DNA of 64,000 nt from Hirudinaria manillensis (Eukaryota > Annelida > Clitellata > Hirudinida > Hirudinidae), in NCBI GenBank assembly GCA_034509925.1, contig CM067535.1, positions 5,800,701-5,864,700 of the forward strand, given 5' to 3'. This document shows, piece by piece, positions 14,901 through 35,675 of the stretch (within the stretch, counting starts at the first letter, position 1; each line of letters opens with the position of its first letter). Below the pieces are notes generated by a model. The model was not told where the DNA came from. It worked only from the letters and a program-made list of their open reading frames with translations, and did not search any database. Position numbers and translations under genes: made by a program.

Positions 14901-15826
14901 AAAAACGTTTAAGTCTTAGCCACACCTCTCCGACCTATAAATACTTTCCATTTATCTTTCCAGCGGCTCCGCCTGTCCTGCCCGTGGCAGCGGAGGAGTA
15001 CGATCCCGAAGGCGACGGAACGGAGCTGAGGATCTACGACACGTTGGGTCCTCCGAGCATGCCCCAGGCCACCTGGGGTCCGTTCCCCCAAAAGCCCTTC
15101 AACCCCTCGTTCCCTGTCGCTTCCAACATCAGCTACGTACCACCTGCTCCCTACAACTTCATCAACGACGCGATGAGCCTCGACTCCCTGCTCATCGCCA
15201 ACGGAGCTGACACGGTCAAAAGCAGTTCCGGTCAGTTGTTTTCTTTTTTCTGATTTGGAATTGGATGCTATTAGATGAGTTTGAGATTATAATACTTTAA
15301 AACCTTTGAATTGGAACAGCCAAGGGTAGGGTAAAAAAATGACTTAAGGGCCTTTTTTTTTCTAGGAACCAATTTTACTTTATTTAACATTTGACACCTG
15401 ATAACATGGACAACTTCCCCATAGGGACACTATCTTCATGCTTAATCTAGATGTCCCTATAGGCAGGTTTTATTGTATAGTGGTTAGGTGGTGTTTTAAA
15501 GTTGGATTCCAGAGGTCGGAAGATCACTTAATGCTAACGCTCGGAGAATGTTTTGCCATCTTGGACTGGTTACGGCGACGATTCTATAATTCCGTTTGCA
15601 TGCATTCCCAGAGAGCACGGGGTCCGGCCACAGTCAGGTTCGAAGCAGGGCTCTGATGGACAAGAACGTGGGTCAGTGCATGGTCAGGAATCCCTTCTTG
15701 AATCCCCTGTCGATCGCAAACCCCCTCGTCTCCCAGAGCCTCGCCAGCACGTCCTCCGCCATCACCACGACGACCACCCTCACAAGCTCCGCCTCCAACG
15801 CCAGCGATGACCGCTCCTGCCAATAA
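476..15826 (+). CDS. dsh: Dishevelled (Wnt signalling scaffold), 5' end outside the window
   Basis: Cytoplasmic scaffold relaying Frizzled signals to the beta-catenin and planar-polarity pathways. Fourteen exons keep phase throughout: 476-545, 3556-3647, 3902-3978, 4481-4604, 7917-8010, 8447-8516, 9233-9320, 10465-10593, 11291-11505, 11861-11917, 12209-12340, 12817-12984, 14964-15230, 15612-15826 (TAA stop). They encode about 598 residues. The first exon is the end of the DIX domain ([11 protein letters not shown]). Then come a polar linker, a basic patch ([10 protein letters not shown]), [12 protein letters not shown] and the PDZ domain ([36 protein letters not shown]). PVRPIDP follows, then the DEP domain ([21 protein letters not shown], split here by an intron; [14 protein letters not shown]). 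Domain order and spacing match DVL family members. The first DIX exons must lie upstream. The tail is Ser/Thr-rich and lacks the FFVDxM ending of vertebrate DVLs. Family assignment is firm; the last two exons are the least certain. Confidence 0.96.
1765..1819. repeat. (TGAA)n microsatellite
   Basis: About fourteen uninterrupted TGAA units inside a dishevelled intron. Confidence 0.95.
2928..2987. repeat. (GATT)n microsatellite
   Basis: Fifteen uninterrupted GATT units in the same dishevelled intron as the (TGAA)n tract. A shorter GATT run abuts the exon 10 acceptor of the first GDH gene near 27157-27177. Confidence 0.95.
6481..7166. repeat. Tandem duplication, unit about 338 bp
   Basis: The block starting GACGTTGGAAATGTTG at 6481 recurs at 6819 as GACGTTTGAAATGTTG. 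Both copies run through CTTCGGATAACATGTT (about 6801 and 7151). The copies differ by a few substitutions, by ATG versus GCTAATG indels and by the length of an internal ATT run. The duplication lies wholly within the dishevelled intron 4605-7916. Confidence 0.93.
8640..8684. repeat. (TTCA)n microsatellite
   Basis: About eleven uninterrupted TTCA/ATTC units in a dishevelled intron, some 120 bp after the donor of exon 8447-8516. Confidence 0.95.
10370..10464. repeat. 15-bp AT-rich tandem repeat abutting the PDZ exon acceptor
   Basis: About six diverged copies of a unit like AATATTTATTATTCA run directly into the acceptor (ATTCAACAG) of exon 10465-10593. The region that should hold the polypyrimidine tract is therefore made of repeat. 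Confidence 0.85.
10624..10783. repeat. Compound (GAT)n/(GGT)n/(GAC)n repeat
   Basis: A 160-bp mix of GATGAC, GGT and AGTAGT blocks lying 30 bases after the donor of the PDZ exon 10465-10593. It has a larger period too: GGTGGTGGTGATGATGACGA recurs. Low-complexity open frames on both strands result from the triplet period and are not genes. Confidence 0.9.
11195..11257. repeat. 21-bp minisatellite, three copies
   Basis: The unit TGTTGATGGAAACTGTTGTG+A is repeated three times, the last copy diverged (GACAGAAATTG). It lies in the dishevelled intron just before exon 11291-11505. Confidence 0.9.
12559..12607. repeat. 24-bp tandem repeat, two copies
   Basis: A unit beginning ATGGTATCAA and ending CTTCTGCTTATC occurs twice in a row with one mismatch, followed by a partial third copy. 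It sits in the intron between the two DEP-domain exons of dishevelled. Confidence 0.8.
12985..14963 (+). other. Dishevelled intron after the DEP domain
   Basis: Nearly 2 kb of AT-rich intron with long T runs (around 14132-14150) and no supported coding content. It ends in CTTTCCAG before exon 14964-15230, whose higher GC contrasts clearly. Confidence 0.75.
15295..15475. mobile_element. MITE copy A (TA-flanked, palindromic)
   Basis: A 181-bp element in the last dishevelled intron, related along its length to the copy at 29327-29503. Its right end is CAGGTTTTATTG; its left end is a decayed complement (CTTTAAAACCT). A TA dinucleotide abuts each end. Shared internal blocks include GAATTGG, ACCAATTTTACTTTA versus ACCGATCTTTACTTTA, and TAGGGACACT. 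Internal complementarity (TAGGGACA with TGTCCCTA) predicts a hairpin. It is non-coding, so a non-autonomous Tc1/mariner- or pogo-type element is inferred from the TA duplication. Confidence 0.8.
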
Positions 15827-16571
15827 TCTTTCGGCGGTTCTCGCCAGTCGAGGTGGTGGCGAGTTTCGAGGAGTCGTTAGTCGATCGATCAGTCAATCGG
15901 TTGTTTCCAGATGATTCGCTTGGTTTCAATTGATTTCATAGTTTTTTTTCTTTTCCATTCTCTCTTCTTTTTTTTCTTGTCAATTATGAATGAGATTCTA
16001 AAAAACATTTTTATGTGAAGTTATTTTTTATTTTTTTGGTTTTGTTTGTTCGTATCAAGTTGCTTTTCGTTTGTATCGTGTATCTTTCTTGCGTTCGTGT
16101 TTTGTCCATCTCTCGAACGTTTTTACGGTCGCACGAGTCTGCCGGAAGATCGAGTCCTTCTCTAGTCTTTTCCGATAATTTCGCTCGTTCGTTGGCAACG
16201 TTTGCAACCTCAGTTCAGCTTATTAAGCCTTGCATTTTATTTTATTTCAAGCGAAAGATGACAGACTAACAAGTCTCGCGAGAGTCGGCGCCGATGTTGT
16301 TGATGTTGTTGTTTGACTTTTAGATGTAACTCCACTTGATGCCATGTCAGAAGCTTTTAAAGGCGGCCATGTCTCTCCCCTCCTCGCTCTCTCTATTTAC
16401 TGTTTTTCTATCACAGCTTCAGTTTTTTTTTCCTACGATAATGTTAATGATGATGATTGCAATGACTGCGTGGTGATTGGTTGCTGCTGATCGACGTCTG
16501 CTCTTTCCGTGCTCCGCTCCGAGCTGAATTGTACATAAAACCCGAACGATTTTGTGCCAAAAAAAAATAAA
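15827..16571 (+). other. dsh: Probable 3' UTR of dishevelled
   Basis: It runs from the dishevelled TAA stop to the first good AATAAA. The sequence is pyrimidine- and CG-dinucleotide-rich compared with the introns, and no conserved reading frame is seen. Confidence 0.6.
16566..16571 (+). terminator. Candidate poly(A) signal of dishevelled
   Basis: AATAAA about 740 bases after the dishevelled stop codon, followed by a T/G-rich stretch (TACTCTTTCAATCG). Confidence 0.55.
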
Positions 16572-18665
16572 ATACTCTTTCAATCGATCGATCGATCAAT
16601 GCTCGCTTGATCGGCATTTCCCCTGAGTTCCTTTTGTCTGTAAATACGTCTCTGTGTACTCTGTTGACCTATTTATGCCTCAGTGATTGGAGTCAGTGAT
16701 TCGGTTCGTTGGTCGTTTTTTAAATTCGCGTCGTCACCATGGCGACCGGGGTAACCGTCGATATTCATTTAATACAGCTTTCGTTCGTTCGTTTTTTTTC
16801 TTTCTTTTCATCTGTCGATCGACATGGTTTCTCAAATTCTCGGAGATTAAATCTTTTAAATTTCGGCTCAAAACACGACCAATTTGCAACATTTTTGCTA
16901 AGAATTTCAATCGTTCGATCCTTCGTGATGAGAAGGTTTCGTTGCATGGTTTCGGAATTGTTAATGATCATCATCGTCGTCGTCATCACTTACTGTACCT
17001 TTTTATGACAAAAAACATCACTTTCAATCTGCAAGGAGCTTGTATCAAACAATTGAAACATTTTAAGGGGTTTACTTCTTCTTTTGGAAAGATGTTGGAT
17101 GAATTTACCGATTGTGTGATATCTTGTGGATATAAAAAAGAGTTTTAGAATATGCAGAGTCAGAGATAGAATGAAGAAAAATAGGAAGGAATTGAAGAAA
17201 GTAAGGGAGGAGAAAAGCATTAGGTTGGAAAGCGTTTTTGCAACTGAAAATTTCCTTTCTGCATTTATGCTTCGATAGACTTCAACGGATGCATTCTGCT
17301 CCGTTAGACCCCCGTTTGAATGTGCGGCAAAACGCCAAATTGTTTTGTGAGCCTAGGCTTGCCTCCGTGCATACTCTTTTGAGTTGTTGGATGGTAGTGA
17401 GGTAGGGGTCGTGTCGTGTTTACAGAGAAAGTTAATTGAATTCGTTTTAGTTTTGCTGCCAGACTTTACCAGTTGTTAGTTTACCAGAGCTTAAATTTTT
17501 GAGGAACTGCGAGACGCTGGAATATTTCATATAGCATTCAGTCAGAGCTTATATTTCTGAGTAGGATGAAATGCTAGAATCACTGCGACACCATTACAGA
17601 ATTATGATTACAAAGGCATAATGTGCAACAGTTGGCGTTTATCTCCATTATCTTCCTTACAGCAAATGTTTAAAGTGCAGCCTCAATAAGTATTCGCAAC
17701 CTTTAAATAAATTGTGATTAAAAATCATATGAATAGTATCTTTACGTAAAACAAAGAAACAGTTTGTGAAACATTGAAAATTACAAGCAATTATTTTCAA
17801 CTTATTAGTGTATTCCTTTTTCTCTACTAGCTTATGATTGTAGCAATTAATACAGTCTATTGCGAATAAAAATGCCCTTTGACTGTTTTTAAATTTTAAA
17901 TAACTAGTCTTTTCAGATTTCTCCAAGATTATTCAGCAGAATCAAATCGAACGCACCTCGAAATAACAACATATTTTTTCCAGTTGTTTGTATTACGCAT
18001 ATTTTCAACAATCCTATCGCAACATACGTCCAGTGGACTTTTGTAAAATTTTGAAATGACAACCGACTTGTAATACTAATACTACTGGGTCGATTTATTT
18101 TTTACATCTAATCCAACAAAATTAAGTTCTTTAAGGTCATTATTATTACTCTAAAGTTTGACCAAAATAACCAGTACATCTCTAGGGCCTAGTAAACTCA
18201 TCGGGCGACCTCGCGGAGTTTGTCCCGTTCAATTACCGGGGGCGTTCGTTACAGATTGAGGTTGAGGTGAGCGAGTGCTTTTCAAAGGTTCCGATATACT
18301 TATATCTTTCCTCTTGTGTGGTATTCACAGATTGTTAGCATTCTTCTTGTCCGGATTAAAAACAGCGAGCTTTACTTACACGTAGACTGCTACACTCTCT
18401 GTTACACGTAGATTTCATGTCAATATAAGCCTTTCTCAGGACTTTGCTTTGCTGCGATTTCGAATCAGGTTTTTCCAAAATAACGTGGCTTAGAGACTTT
18501 GACTTATTTTTGGTAGGCAGGCGGCTTGTACATTTGATGAACGTTTTTTGGTGAACTTTGTTATGTGAAATGTATTAATTTTAAAATTGGCGAATTATCA
18601 GTCGGTGTTGTTGAAATGAAATTAGTTTGAAATTACCTAATGACCTCTTCTTATGTTTCACTTCA
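16572..18665. other. Intergenic region, dishevelled to GDH copy 1
   Basis: No gene is supported here. The open frame 16687-17148 lacks family resemblance and codon structure. A possible non-coding first exon of the GDH gene could lie near 18201-18265, where GAGGTTGAG precedes a donor-like GTGAGCG, but this is speculative. Confidence 0.55.
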
Positions 18666-18709
18666 GCATCAGGAGTGCATCCACCCAGTACTCTTTTAAA
18701 CATCTAAAA

Positions 18710-28405
<9,696 letters not shown>

Positions 28406-28673
28406 GAGGATCTGCCGGATTCAAAATGGCGGACTCTGGCAACAAGATTCGGAGCACGAAATTATGGGATTTAAAAAACTTTTTGACTAAATACGAATCT
28501 TATTATTTTATTTTTAACGTCGGCATAATTTATTTACGGTCATCGTCGGGCGTTCATCGTAAGATCTGCTCAGAACCAGCAAGCACTCTGCCTTAACCAT
28601 TGTTTTCTGATAACGTTATTATGTTGAAATCCAGAGAAAGAGTATTTTTATAAATATTTTTTTGTCCACGCAT

Positions 28674-28679
28674 AATAAA
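28674..28679 (+). terminator. Candidate poly(A) signal of GDH copy 1
   Basis: AATAAA about 270 bases after the TGA stop, followed by GT-rich sequence (GTTGATTTGTC). Confidence 0.65.
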
Positions 28680-29326
28680 GTTGATTTGTCACCAATTCTG
28701 CTCAATTTTGTTGCATCGCGGCCTATCAAAGTAGTACATTAGTACATTGTGATATCATTTAGGTTAAAACCTATTGAACTAGAGGTGATAAGCAGTTGCT
28801 AACGTTCCATGCCTCATGATTGATAATCAGGTTTGTGATAGTGTTGGAATGATGTGTGGTTTGGGGCTTCCTTGAGACTATGTCTACTCTCACGTTTTGA
28901 TTCCATTTTAAAAGGAGGCACAATAAACTTTCTAGGATTAAAGATGTGGTTAAATAATCGCAGAGGACAGCATTTCGTGTGAACTACTTGCGTAGTTGAC
29001 CCAAAATATAATTCACTCGAGCCATTACAGGGCGTTCTAAAGTTCAAAATCTCTGTCTGCCCTTGGTCGAATTCGCGAATAGTCCTCTTCAGTGGTGAGA
29101 TATCGAGAGGTTGAGAGGGACGATCGAAGAATGCTTTGAAGGGGCGCAAACTGAAACGTTGAAACCCAAGTCGGTGATTGACGGATAAAAGTTTGGCAGG
29201 AGCCGAGGAAAGCCTTATGTTCGAATTATGTTTAAAGAAGAAATTTCACGGGTTGTGATTAAAGCGATGATATTGTAATATTAATTACTTAATATTTAAT
29301 GAAATATGATTAAGATTTTTATTATA

Positions 29327-29503
29327 CAGTAAAACCTGTGAATTGGGATAACTGAGAATGGGATCAAACCTGACCTAAGGGACATTTTTTAAGAACCGAT
29401 CTTTACTTTAGTTTAACATAGACATCTGAAAAAGGGAACAATCTGCCCGTAGGGACACTGTTTTTGTATAAAATCTGGCTGTCCCCACAGGCAGGTTTTA
29501 CTG
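29327..29503. mobile_element. MITE copy B (TA-flanked, palindromic)
   Basis: A 177-bp element with perfect 12-base inverted ends, CAGTAAAACCTG and CAGGTTTTACTG, each abutted by TA. Internal complementarity (CCGTAGGGACA with TGTCCCCACAGG) suggests a foldback. It carries no open frame. It is the better preserved relative of 15295-15475. The TA target duplication points to the Tc1/mariner-pogo superfamily; no transposase source is in the window. Confidence 0.88.
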
Positions 29504-31148
29504 TATTTTAAGCTGGTAGACAGACCATGGCACCCTTCTTTGACTAATCCTGTGGCGGAGTAGTCTATTGGATAAAAGTTTGACTTTATTTCAGGATGGT
29601 TTCAAATTTTATCAGCTAATTAATTTCAATTACTTTATCAAGCCAATTATGCTAACAATTGGCAGGCGTAAAAAAATGTATAAAGGAATTTGGGCTTTAG
29701 TTCAGTTTGGTGTGTAGTGATGAAGAGTGTGATTGCCTCTCTTCAGACTCCCGCAGTGCATCCCTCGTGCATTTATGCTTAATAATGCACTTTGTTTTCA
29801 TTCAGACTTCAAAAACAAATTTGTGACAATATGCATGCTTTTGTTCTGGTTGTAAATTATTTCTTTTTATTTACAAGCGCTGCAAAAGCAGCAGTTTGTT
29901 CGCAAATTTGAACGATATGTAGTTCATGATTAATATTACTTTACCTATATACTTTCATATTTTTAGCTTATTAATGTTTGCGACCTTTTGTAACAATTAA
30001 AATCTAGAGATGCAGCAAATGTTTTAAAACATGAAGTGGTCACTCAAATCAGTGGAGAATATTCAGGGGAGGGGCATTTGCCACGCCCAACTCTGGCCAA
30101 TTTGACCTCTGCCTTCGGTGCTTTGAGGCGCAAAAAAGGTCATCATTATGGTGCTGGCTTGTATAAAATATTCCACGTTTATCCAAGAATTTTAAAATTA
30201 CGAATAAAGTTTTTTGTCAGTTTTAAAGCTTAACCATTTGTTTCGTAAAATTATCGTTTGCAAGCAACAATCATTGGCACGCTTTATAATTAATACATAG
30301 GTTTTTGAAGCATGTGAGCGAATTGCAGATTAATTACAACGAGAACCAAAGTCTGTTGGTTGTCCTTCAAATAGATTTCAGAAGAAAGTTCACTTTCGTG
30401 TGACATACGTGAAGGTCAAACAGATAAAAATAATAATAACGATAATTGGAATAAATGTTGTCGTACTTTTAACCTGACTATCCAGGCATGCCTCAAAACA
30501 ATCCCCAACTTATGCAAATTTCTGTCTGCATCCTTAAATAATTATGCATTTCATAACTAATTTGCATATGAATATATATTACTGAAATGCTACTGGACAA
30601 ACACAACAAAGCATCTAAACAACAAAACAATGTCCGTGGTGGTCTAAATATTCATTGTTTCCCCTCTTCTGAATTTTAATTTATAATTTCCGAATTATCA
30701 GTCAATAAAATAGTCATTTTATTAATAAAAACTAATTTGAACTTAATTAAGTTAATTAAGTGAAGAAAAGGAATTTTCACTGCAATCTTTCCCTAAAAAA
30801 TGTCCATACCAGCCCATTAATGCCAATTATAATGCATCTCAAAAAATCATTGGAAATCCTAACATTATTGTCCAAGTATTATATTAAACTTGTCTTGAAA
30901 GTTTCAATTCATTCATACATCGCAACTCAACTTGAAATGGGCTGATTTTTGCACAAAAAAATATTTCAAAGGTTGGGGAATCGACCTTTGGATAGAATTT
31001 GAAGTCCTCAATTTTGTGTCGTTTAGAAACATTTAAAAAGCAAAACTCCAGATGCGTGAAAAGTTTTAAATTTTGGTCTCTTTCAACTGCACATCCAATA
31101 GCAATTGTACAGGTGAGTGATCCCACGTACTTATCTCTCCTTTATCGC

Positions 31149-31155
31149 TATATAA
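31149..31155 (+). promoter_or_regulatory. Candidate TATA box of GDH copy 2
   Basis: TATATAA lies about 60 bases upstream of a strong donor (ACGAA|GTAAGT at 31215/31216). That donor would end a non-coding leader exon, spliced to the acceptor GCTTTCAG just before the start codon at 31475. Transcription would begin near 31180. Confidence 0.5.
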
Positions 31156-31215
31156 TAAGATCCTTCGAGTACATCACTCGTTCGAGATCTTGTCTCTGCA
31201 AGAAGTAGAAACGAA

Positions 31216-31462
31216 GTAAGTTTCAGTTACAAGAGTATTTTGTTTGTTTTTCAAATGGTTTTTTTTTGTTTAAACAAGTTGAGTTTAATTTTTAACCGGT
31301 GAAATGTTTATATTTCATCATCGCAATCATTTGTTACACGATTGATGATTTACTAGAAAAAAAGGAATTTAAGGAATATTTACAAATTCTAAGTATGCTT
31401 AATTAACGCTTAATATTCTTTATTTCTTTTTTTTTAATTTTCGATCAACTCGATGCTTTCAG
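31216..31462 (+). other. Inferred 5' UTR intron of GDH copy 2
   Basis: It is bounded by GTAAGTTTCAG and a pyrimidine-rich acceptor ending GATGCTTTCAG, twelve bases before the ATG. GDH copy 1 has the same acceptor arrangement (CTTCAG upstream of its ATG), which supports a shared leader intron. Confidence 0.55.
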
Positions 31463-31474
31463 ACAATTAGAAGC

Positions 31475-34400
31475 ATGTTGTCGCTGAAGAACAAACTCCC
31501 TCAAGTGGGTAATTGGCTGTCCTTGGCAACCCAAACTTCAACTCGCAGTCTCAGCTCGACCAAATGTCTGAGGTCTTCTGCCGCTCCAACTGATCCCAAC
31601 GACCCCGAAGACAATGCCAGCTTCTTCGAAATGGTCGAACTCTACTATGACAAGGCCGCCAATCTTCTGGAGCCTGTCCTTTCCAAGCAGGCTTCTATCG
31701 GAAGTGCGAATCCAGGAGAAAAGGTGAAGAAGGTCAAGGGTATTCTCGACATGATCAAGCCCTGCAACAGGATCATTGCCATGTCATTCCCAATCAGACG
31801 TGACAATGGAGAGTTTGAAATGATCGAAGCTTACAGGGCACAGCACAGCGACCACAAAACACCGACGAAAGGAGGTAAAGTTTCGAGAGACTTTTTGTTA
31901 GAATATTCAAAGCATTCTGTTAAAAAAATGTTACTCGTCTGTCGTTATCAGGTATCAGATACGCTTTGGATGTTTGTGCCGACGAGGTCCAAGCTTTGGC
32001 TTCCCTCATGACTTACAAATGTGCTTGCGTTGACGTACCTTTCGGTGGTGCCAAGGGTGGCATCAAGATCAACCCCAAGCTTTACTCTGAATACGAACTC
32101 GAGAAGATCACCAGGAGATTCACCATCGAACTGGCAAAGAGAGGATTCATCGGTAAGAAATATTTCAACGAAACAAAGCTAAACGATAATTAGAAAGCTG
32201 AAGCCTAGAGATTGTTTATTTTGAATATCCGGGCTTTTTAATCAACAATTAAATTTTCAATTGTCACAATTTATCACCCGCCATTTCAGGACCAGGCATT
32301 GACGTTCCCGCTCCTGATATGGGTACCGGTCCAAGAGAAATGAGCTGGATGGCCGACACTTACCAAAAGACGCTTGGTGAGTTATCAGATTTAATTGATC
32401 AGATTAATTAAATCAATTACCAACTAATTGTATCGTTAATTTTATTAATTATCAATTTAAGTGATAAAGTATTGAATATTAACGTCAAATAACAAGATGG
32501 CGTCGTTATGACAACCTGCGTTGAGCTTAGGCGCGATTCAAACCAGTTCGTACCGGCCTGATGGAGCTAATTGTTTGTTTTAATGTACTTTAGCACTTTT
32601 GGTTCTTTACAAGCAAAACAACTTCTATTATAATTTCCGTTAGCACCAACATCATCGTCGTCATCGTTACCATCGATGTTGACAACAATTTAAACGTTTC
32701 CCTCAATGTTCGCTGTTATGCATAATAATCACAATAGAATAATAATTATTATTATTGTCTATTTTGTAATAATTATTAATATTATTATTATAATTAATGT
32801 ATATATAATATATATATATATATATATATTATTATGCATATATATATATATTCATATTTATGTCACGTCTAAACTTATTTACATGTATTGTTAATATAAT
32901 AATAAAGGTAATCTTTTTTTTTATATTGGATCAATTCTTTAATATTTTAATATTTTCAGGCCACCATGACATGAACGCTCACGCATGTGTCACTGGGAAG
33001 CCAATTTCCCAGGGAGGTATCCACGGAAGGGTCTCAGCCACAGGAAAAGTGAGTGAATGAAATTCATTATTATTTATTACGATAAGAGTCTTTTAATTAA
33101 TCTTAAATATTCCAAGCAAATGCTTTTGAAATATAAAATAAAGTTATTACAATATGATTTATGGATAAATGTGAATTAATTCATTTTAAATACTCCAAAC
33201 ATATGCTCTCAGAATATGAAATATCAAAGTACCTTCTTCTTTTTTAATTATTTGAACATTAATCTCAAATTTTGCTAAATAATTATCTTCAGGGAGTCTT
33301 CCATGGAATCGAAATGTTCATCAACAGCAAGGAATACATGGACGAAGTTGGACTTTCCACCGGTTTTGAGAACAAGACCTTCATTGTTCAGGTTAATTTA
33401 AATTTAACAGTTTATGAGACTTCATTCGAGCTACGTACCTGACTAAAACATGTTTGAGATAAAAAAAAAAGTACGATTAACTGGTTTGTTAAGAAACCAA
33501 TATCAGTGAAGTGATAAGATAAAAATGGCATCATAATAGACTAAAGATAATAGCAATCGTATTATAAGTGATAGTACACACTTTTAATAAGAATGGAGTT
33601 CATATTTTATTACAAATTTCAATTCTTTTTTCCAGGGTTTCGGAAACGTGGGTCTCCACACCATGAGGTTCCTTCACAGTGCCGGAGCCAAATGCGTTGG
33701 AGTCTTGGAATGGGATGGCAGCATCTTCAACTCGCACGGAATCGATCCAGTAGAATTGGAGCAATGGTTTTTGGTTGGTTATCGAACTAATTCTGTCCTT
33801 TTTCTTTATTAAATCGAGTTGCCAAGTCTTTATGGCAATTCACTTCAATTTTGCACTAGAATCTGCTACCTATAGCGAATACCCCATCTAGCATGTAAGT
33901 AAATCAACCCCATCTGCTTTTTCAGACCCACAAAACAATCAAGAACTTCCCCAAGGCAAAGCCCTACACTGGTCCAGAGGAGAGTTTGATGTACGAAAAG
34001 TGCGACATTCTTGTTCCTGCTGCCATTGAGAAGAGCATCACTAAACACGGAGCACACCAGATTAAGGCCAAGGTCTGATACAATTTTAATCTCTTAAAGT
34101 ACGTTCAAGAAATAACAGCAATTTATTTTTTTCCTTCTTCATGCATTCTTTCAAATTTTCTGTTATCAAGCATTGTTATAAATAATTAATTAACTTTTAA
34201 ATGGCGAAAGTAAACACTTAAAACTTGAGACGCATAATATTTGGTTTTCCACGTTTAATTTTTAAATTTTAATGCCTTCATATTCTTCAGATTATCGCTG
34301 AAGCTGCCAATGGACCCACGACGATGGCTGCTGATAAGGTTCTCAGGGACAAGAAAGTGCTCGTCATCCCAGTGAGAATCAGTTTATAATTATAATTATC

Positions 34401-35675
34401 ATAATATATTCTAATTATAATATTAATTCTAGTTTTGTTTTTTAACTTTGTGTAATCGCATTTGTTTTTAATGTTCTTAAAGATATTAAACACTGCGGTG
34501 AAAAACTGTATAGATAATATCGCATGGCACTTTTTAACCATTTGATTATTATTATTATTATTGCTTTTTTTATTTTGCAATCTAGATTTAATGCAATTTA
34601 AATATAGATTAATATAAATATAACAATGATTCCACTTCTGTAGCATCATCTTAAAAAGCCTTTTTATTATTCAGGACTTGTACGTTAATGCCGGTGGTGT
34701 CACAGTTTCCTACTTCGAATGGCTCAAGAACTTGAACCACGTCAGTTACGGTAGACTGACATTCAACTACGAAAGAGACTCCAACTACCATCTCCTTGGT
34801 AATCTTACTTTAATTCATCTTTAATAAATTAGATATTAATTTTGTACTATTGCATTTTGTACTATAAGCGATGACAAACTGACATTAAGACGTTAAAATA
34901 ATAAACTCCCAAATAAATGACAGATTCCGTAAAAGAGTCACTCGAGAAATCCTTTGGAAAGACCCAGGGAAGCATCGCCATCAAACCCAGTGAAGCTTTC
35001 TTGAAGAGAATGGGGGTAAATATTAGTATTTATTAAAAATGTTCATCTATACTGGCAAGTATTATTTATTTAGCCATATATTTGGCAAGGTTGATTAGCT
35101 TAAACAAGATTTTAAGATCTTAATTCTAGAATTAATGACAGTTTTCTGGCAATTATTAAGAAATTATTATTGTTAACAATTATTATTGTTATTCTTGAAT
35201 GCATTTACATCGTCGAGATTAGCAGTGCCCAATGCGTAGTGTTGAGGAAAAAATTAACGCTGGTTTTAATTTGAATGATTAGTTGCTGATTGTTGATGAT
35301 TAAAAATATGATACAAAAATGTTAATAAAAATACTAATTAAATTAAAATATGAATTTAAAATATCATTGAATTATCATTTAAAGGGAGCATCAGAACAAG
35401 ACATCGTGCACTCCGGTCTTGCCCAGACCATGGAGAATTCAGCTCTCGTAAGTTGAATTAAATGGATAATTTACTTAATTGATTAATTTTTCTATTGTTA
35501 ATTGTTTGAAAGAATTTAATTTTAAAATTTTAAAATTTACTAAATATCTTTGCAGCAAATTATGGCCACGGCAAAAGAATTCAACCTCGGCCTTGATCTG
35601 AGAACGGCTGGCTACATCAGCTCCGTGTCAAAGATTTACAACTGCTACAACGAAGCCGGTTTGAGCTTCACGTAA
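31475..35675 (+). CDS. Glutamate dehydrogenase, mitochondrial, tandem copy 2
   Basis: Same reaction and location as copy 1. Twelve exons with identical intron positions and phases: 31475-31874, 31952-32152, 32290-32376, 32960-33048, 33293-33391, 33636-33773, 33926-34072, 34291-34371, 34675-34798, 34924-35015, 35385-35447, 35556-35675 (TAA). They encode about 546 residues. The presequence differs from copy 1 ([20 protein letters not shown]) but stays basic and hydroxylated. The catalytic [27 protein letters not shown] and [21 protein letters not shown] segments are intact. The gene spans 4.2 kb against 9.7 kb for copy 1, with all introns small. All visible introns are GT-AG, including the one whose copy 1 counterpart is GC-AG. 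Unbroken frame and preserved motifs argue for a functional gene. Confidence 0.96.

Larger units (their letters stand above)
28406..31148. other. Spacer between the two GDH genes
   Basis: 2.7 kb holding the copy 1 3' UTR, MITE copy B and AT-rich sequence. No intact or broken third GDH copy is seen, and no open frame resembles a known family. Confidence 0.7.

Noticed and set aside
15553..15810. Alternative frame in the last dishevelled exon (His/Arg-rich)
   Set aside because: The phase carried from exon 14964-15230 through the CCCAG acceptor selects the frame ending at 15826; the other frame does not connect.
16687..17148. 153-codon plus-strand frame downstream of dishevelled
   Set aside because: It has no family resemblance and unusual composition, with overlapping open frames on both strands. 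Treated as chance.
28406..31148. Remnant of a third GDH copy between the two genes
   Set aside because: No exon-like match to GDH motifs was seen on either strand in the spacer.
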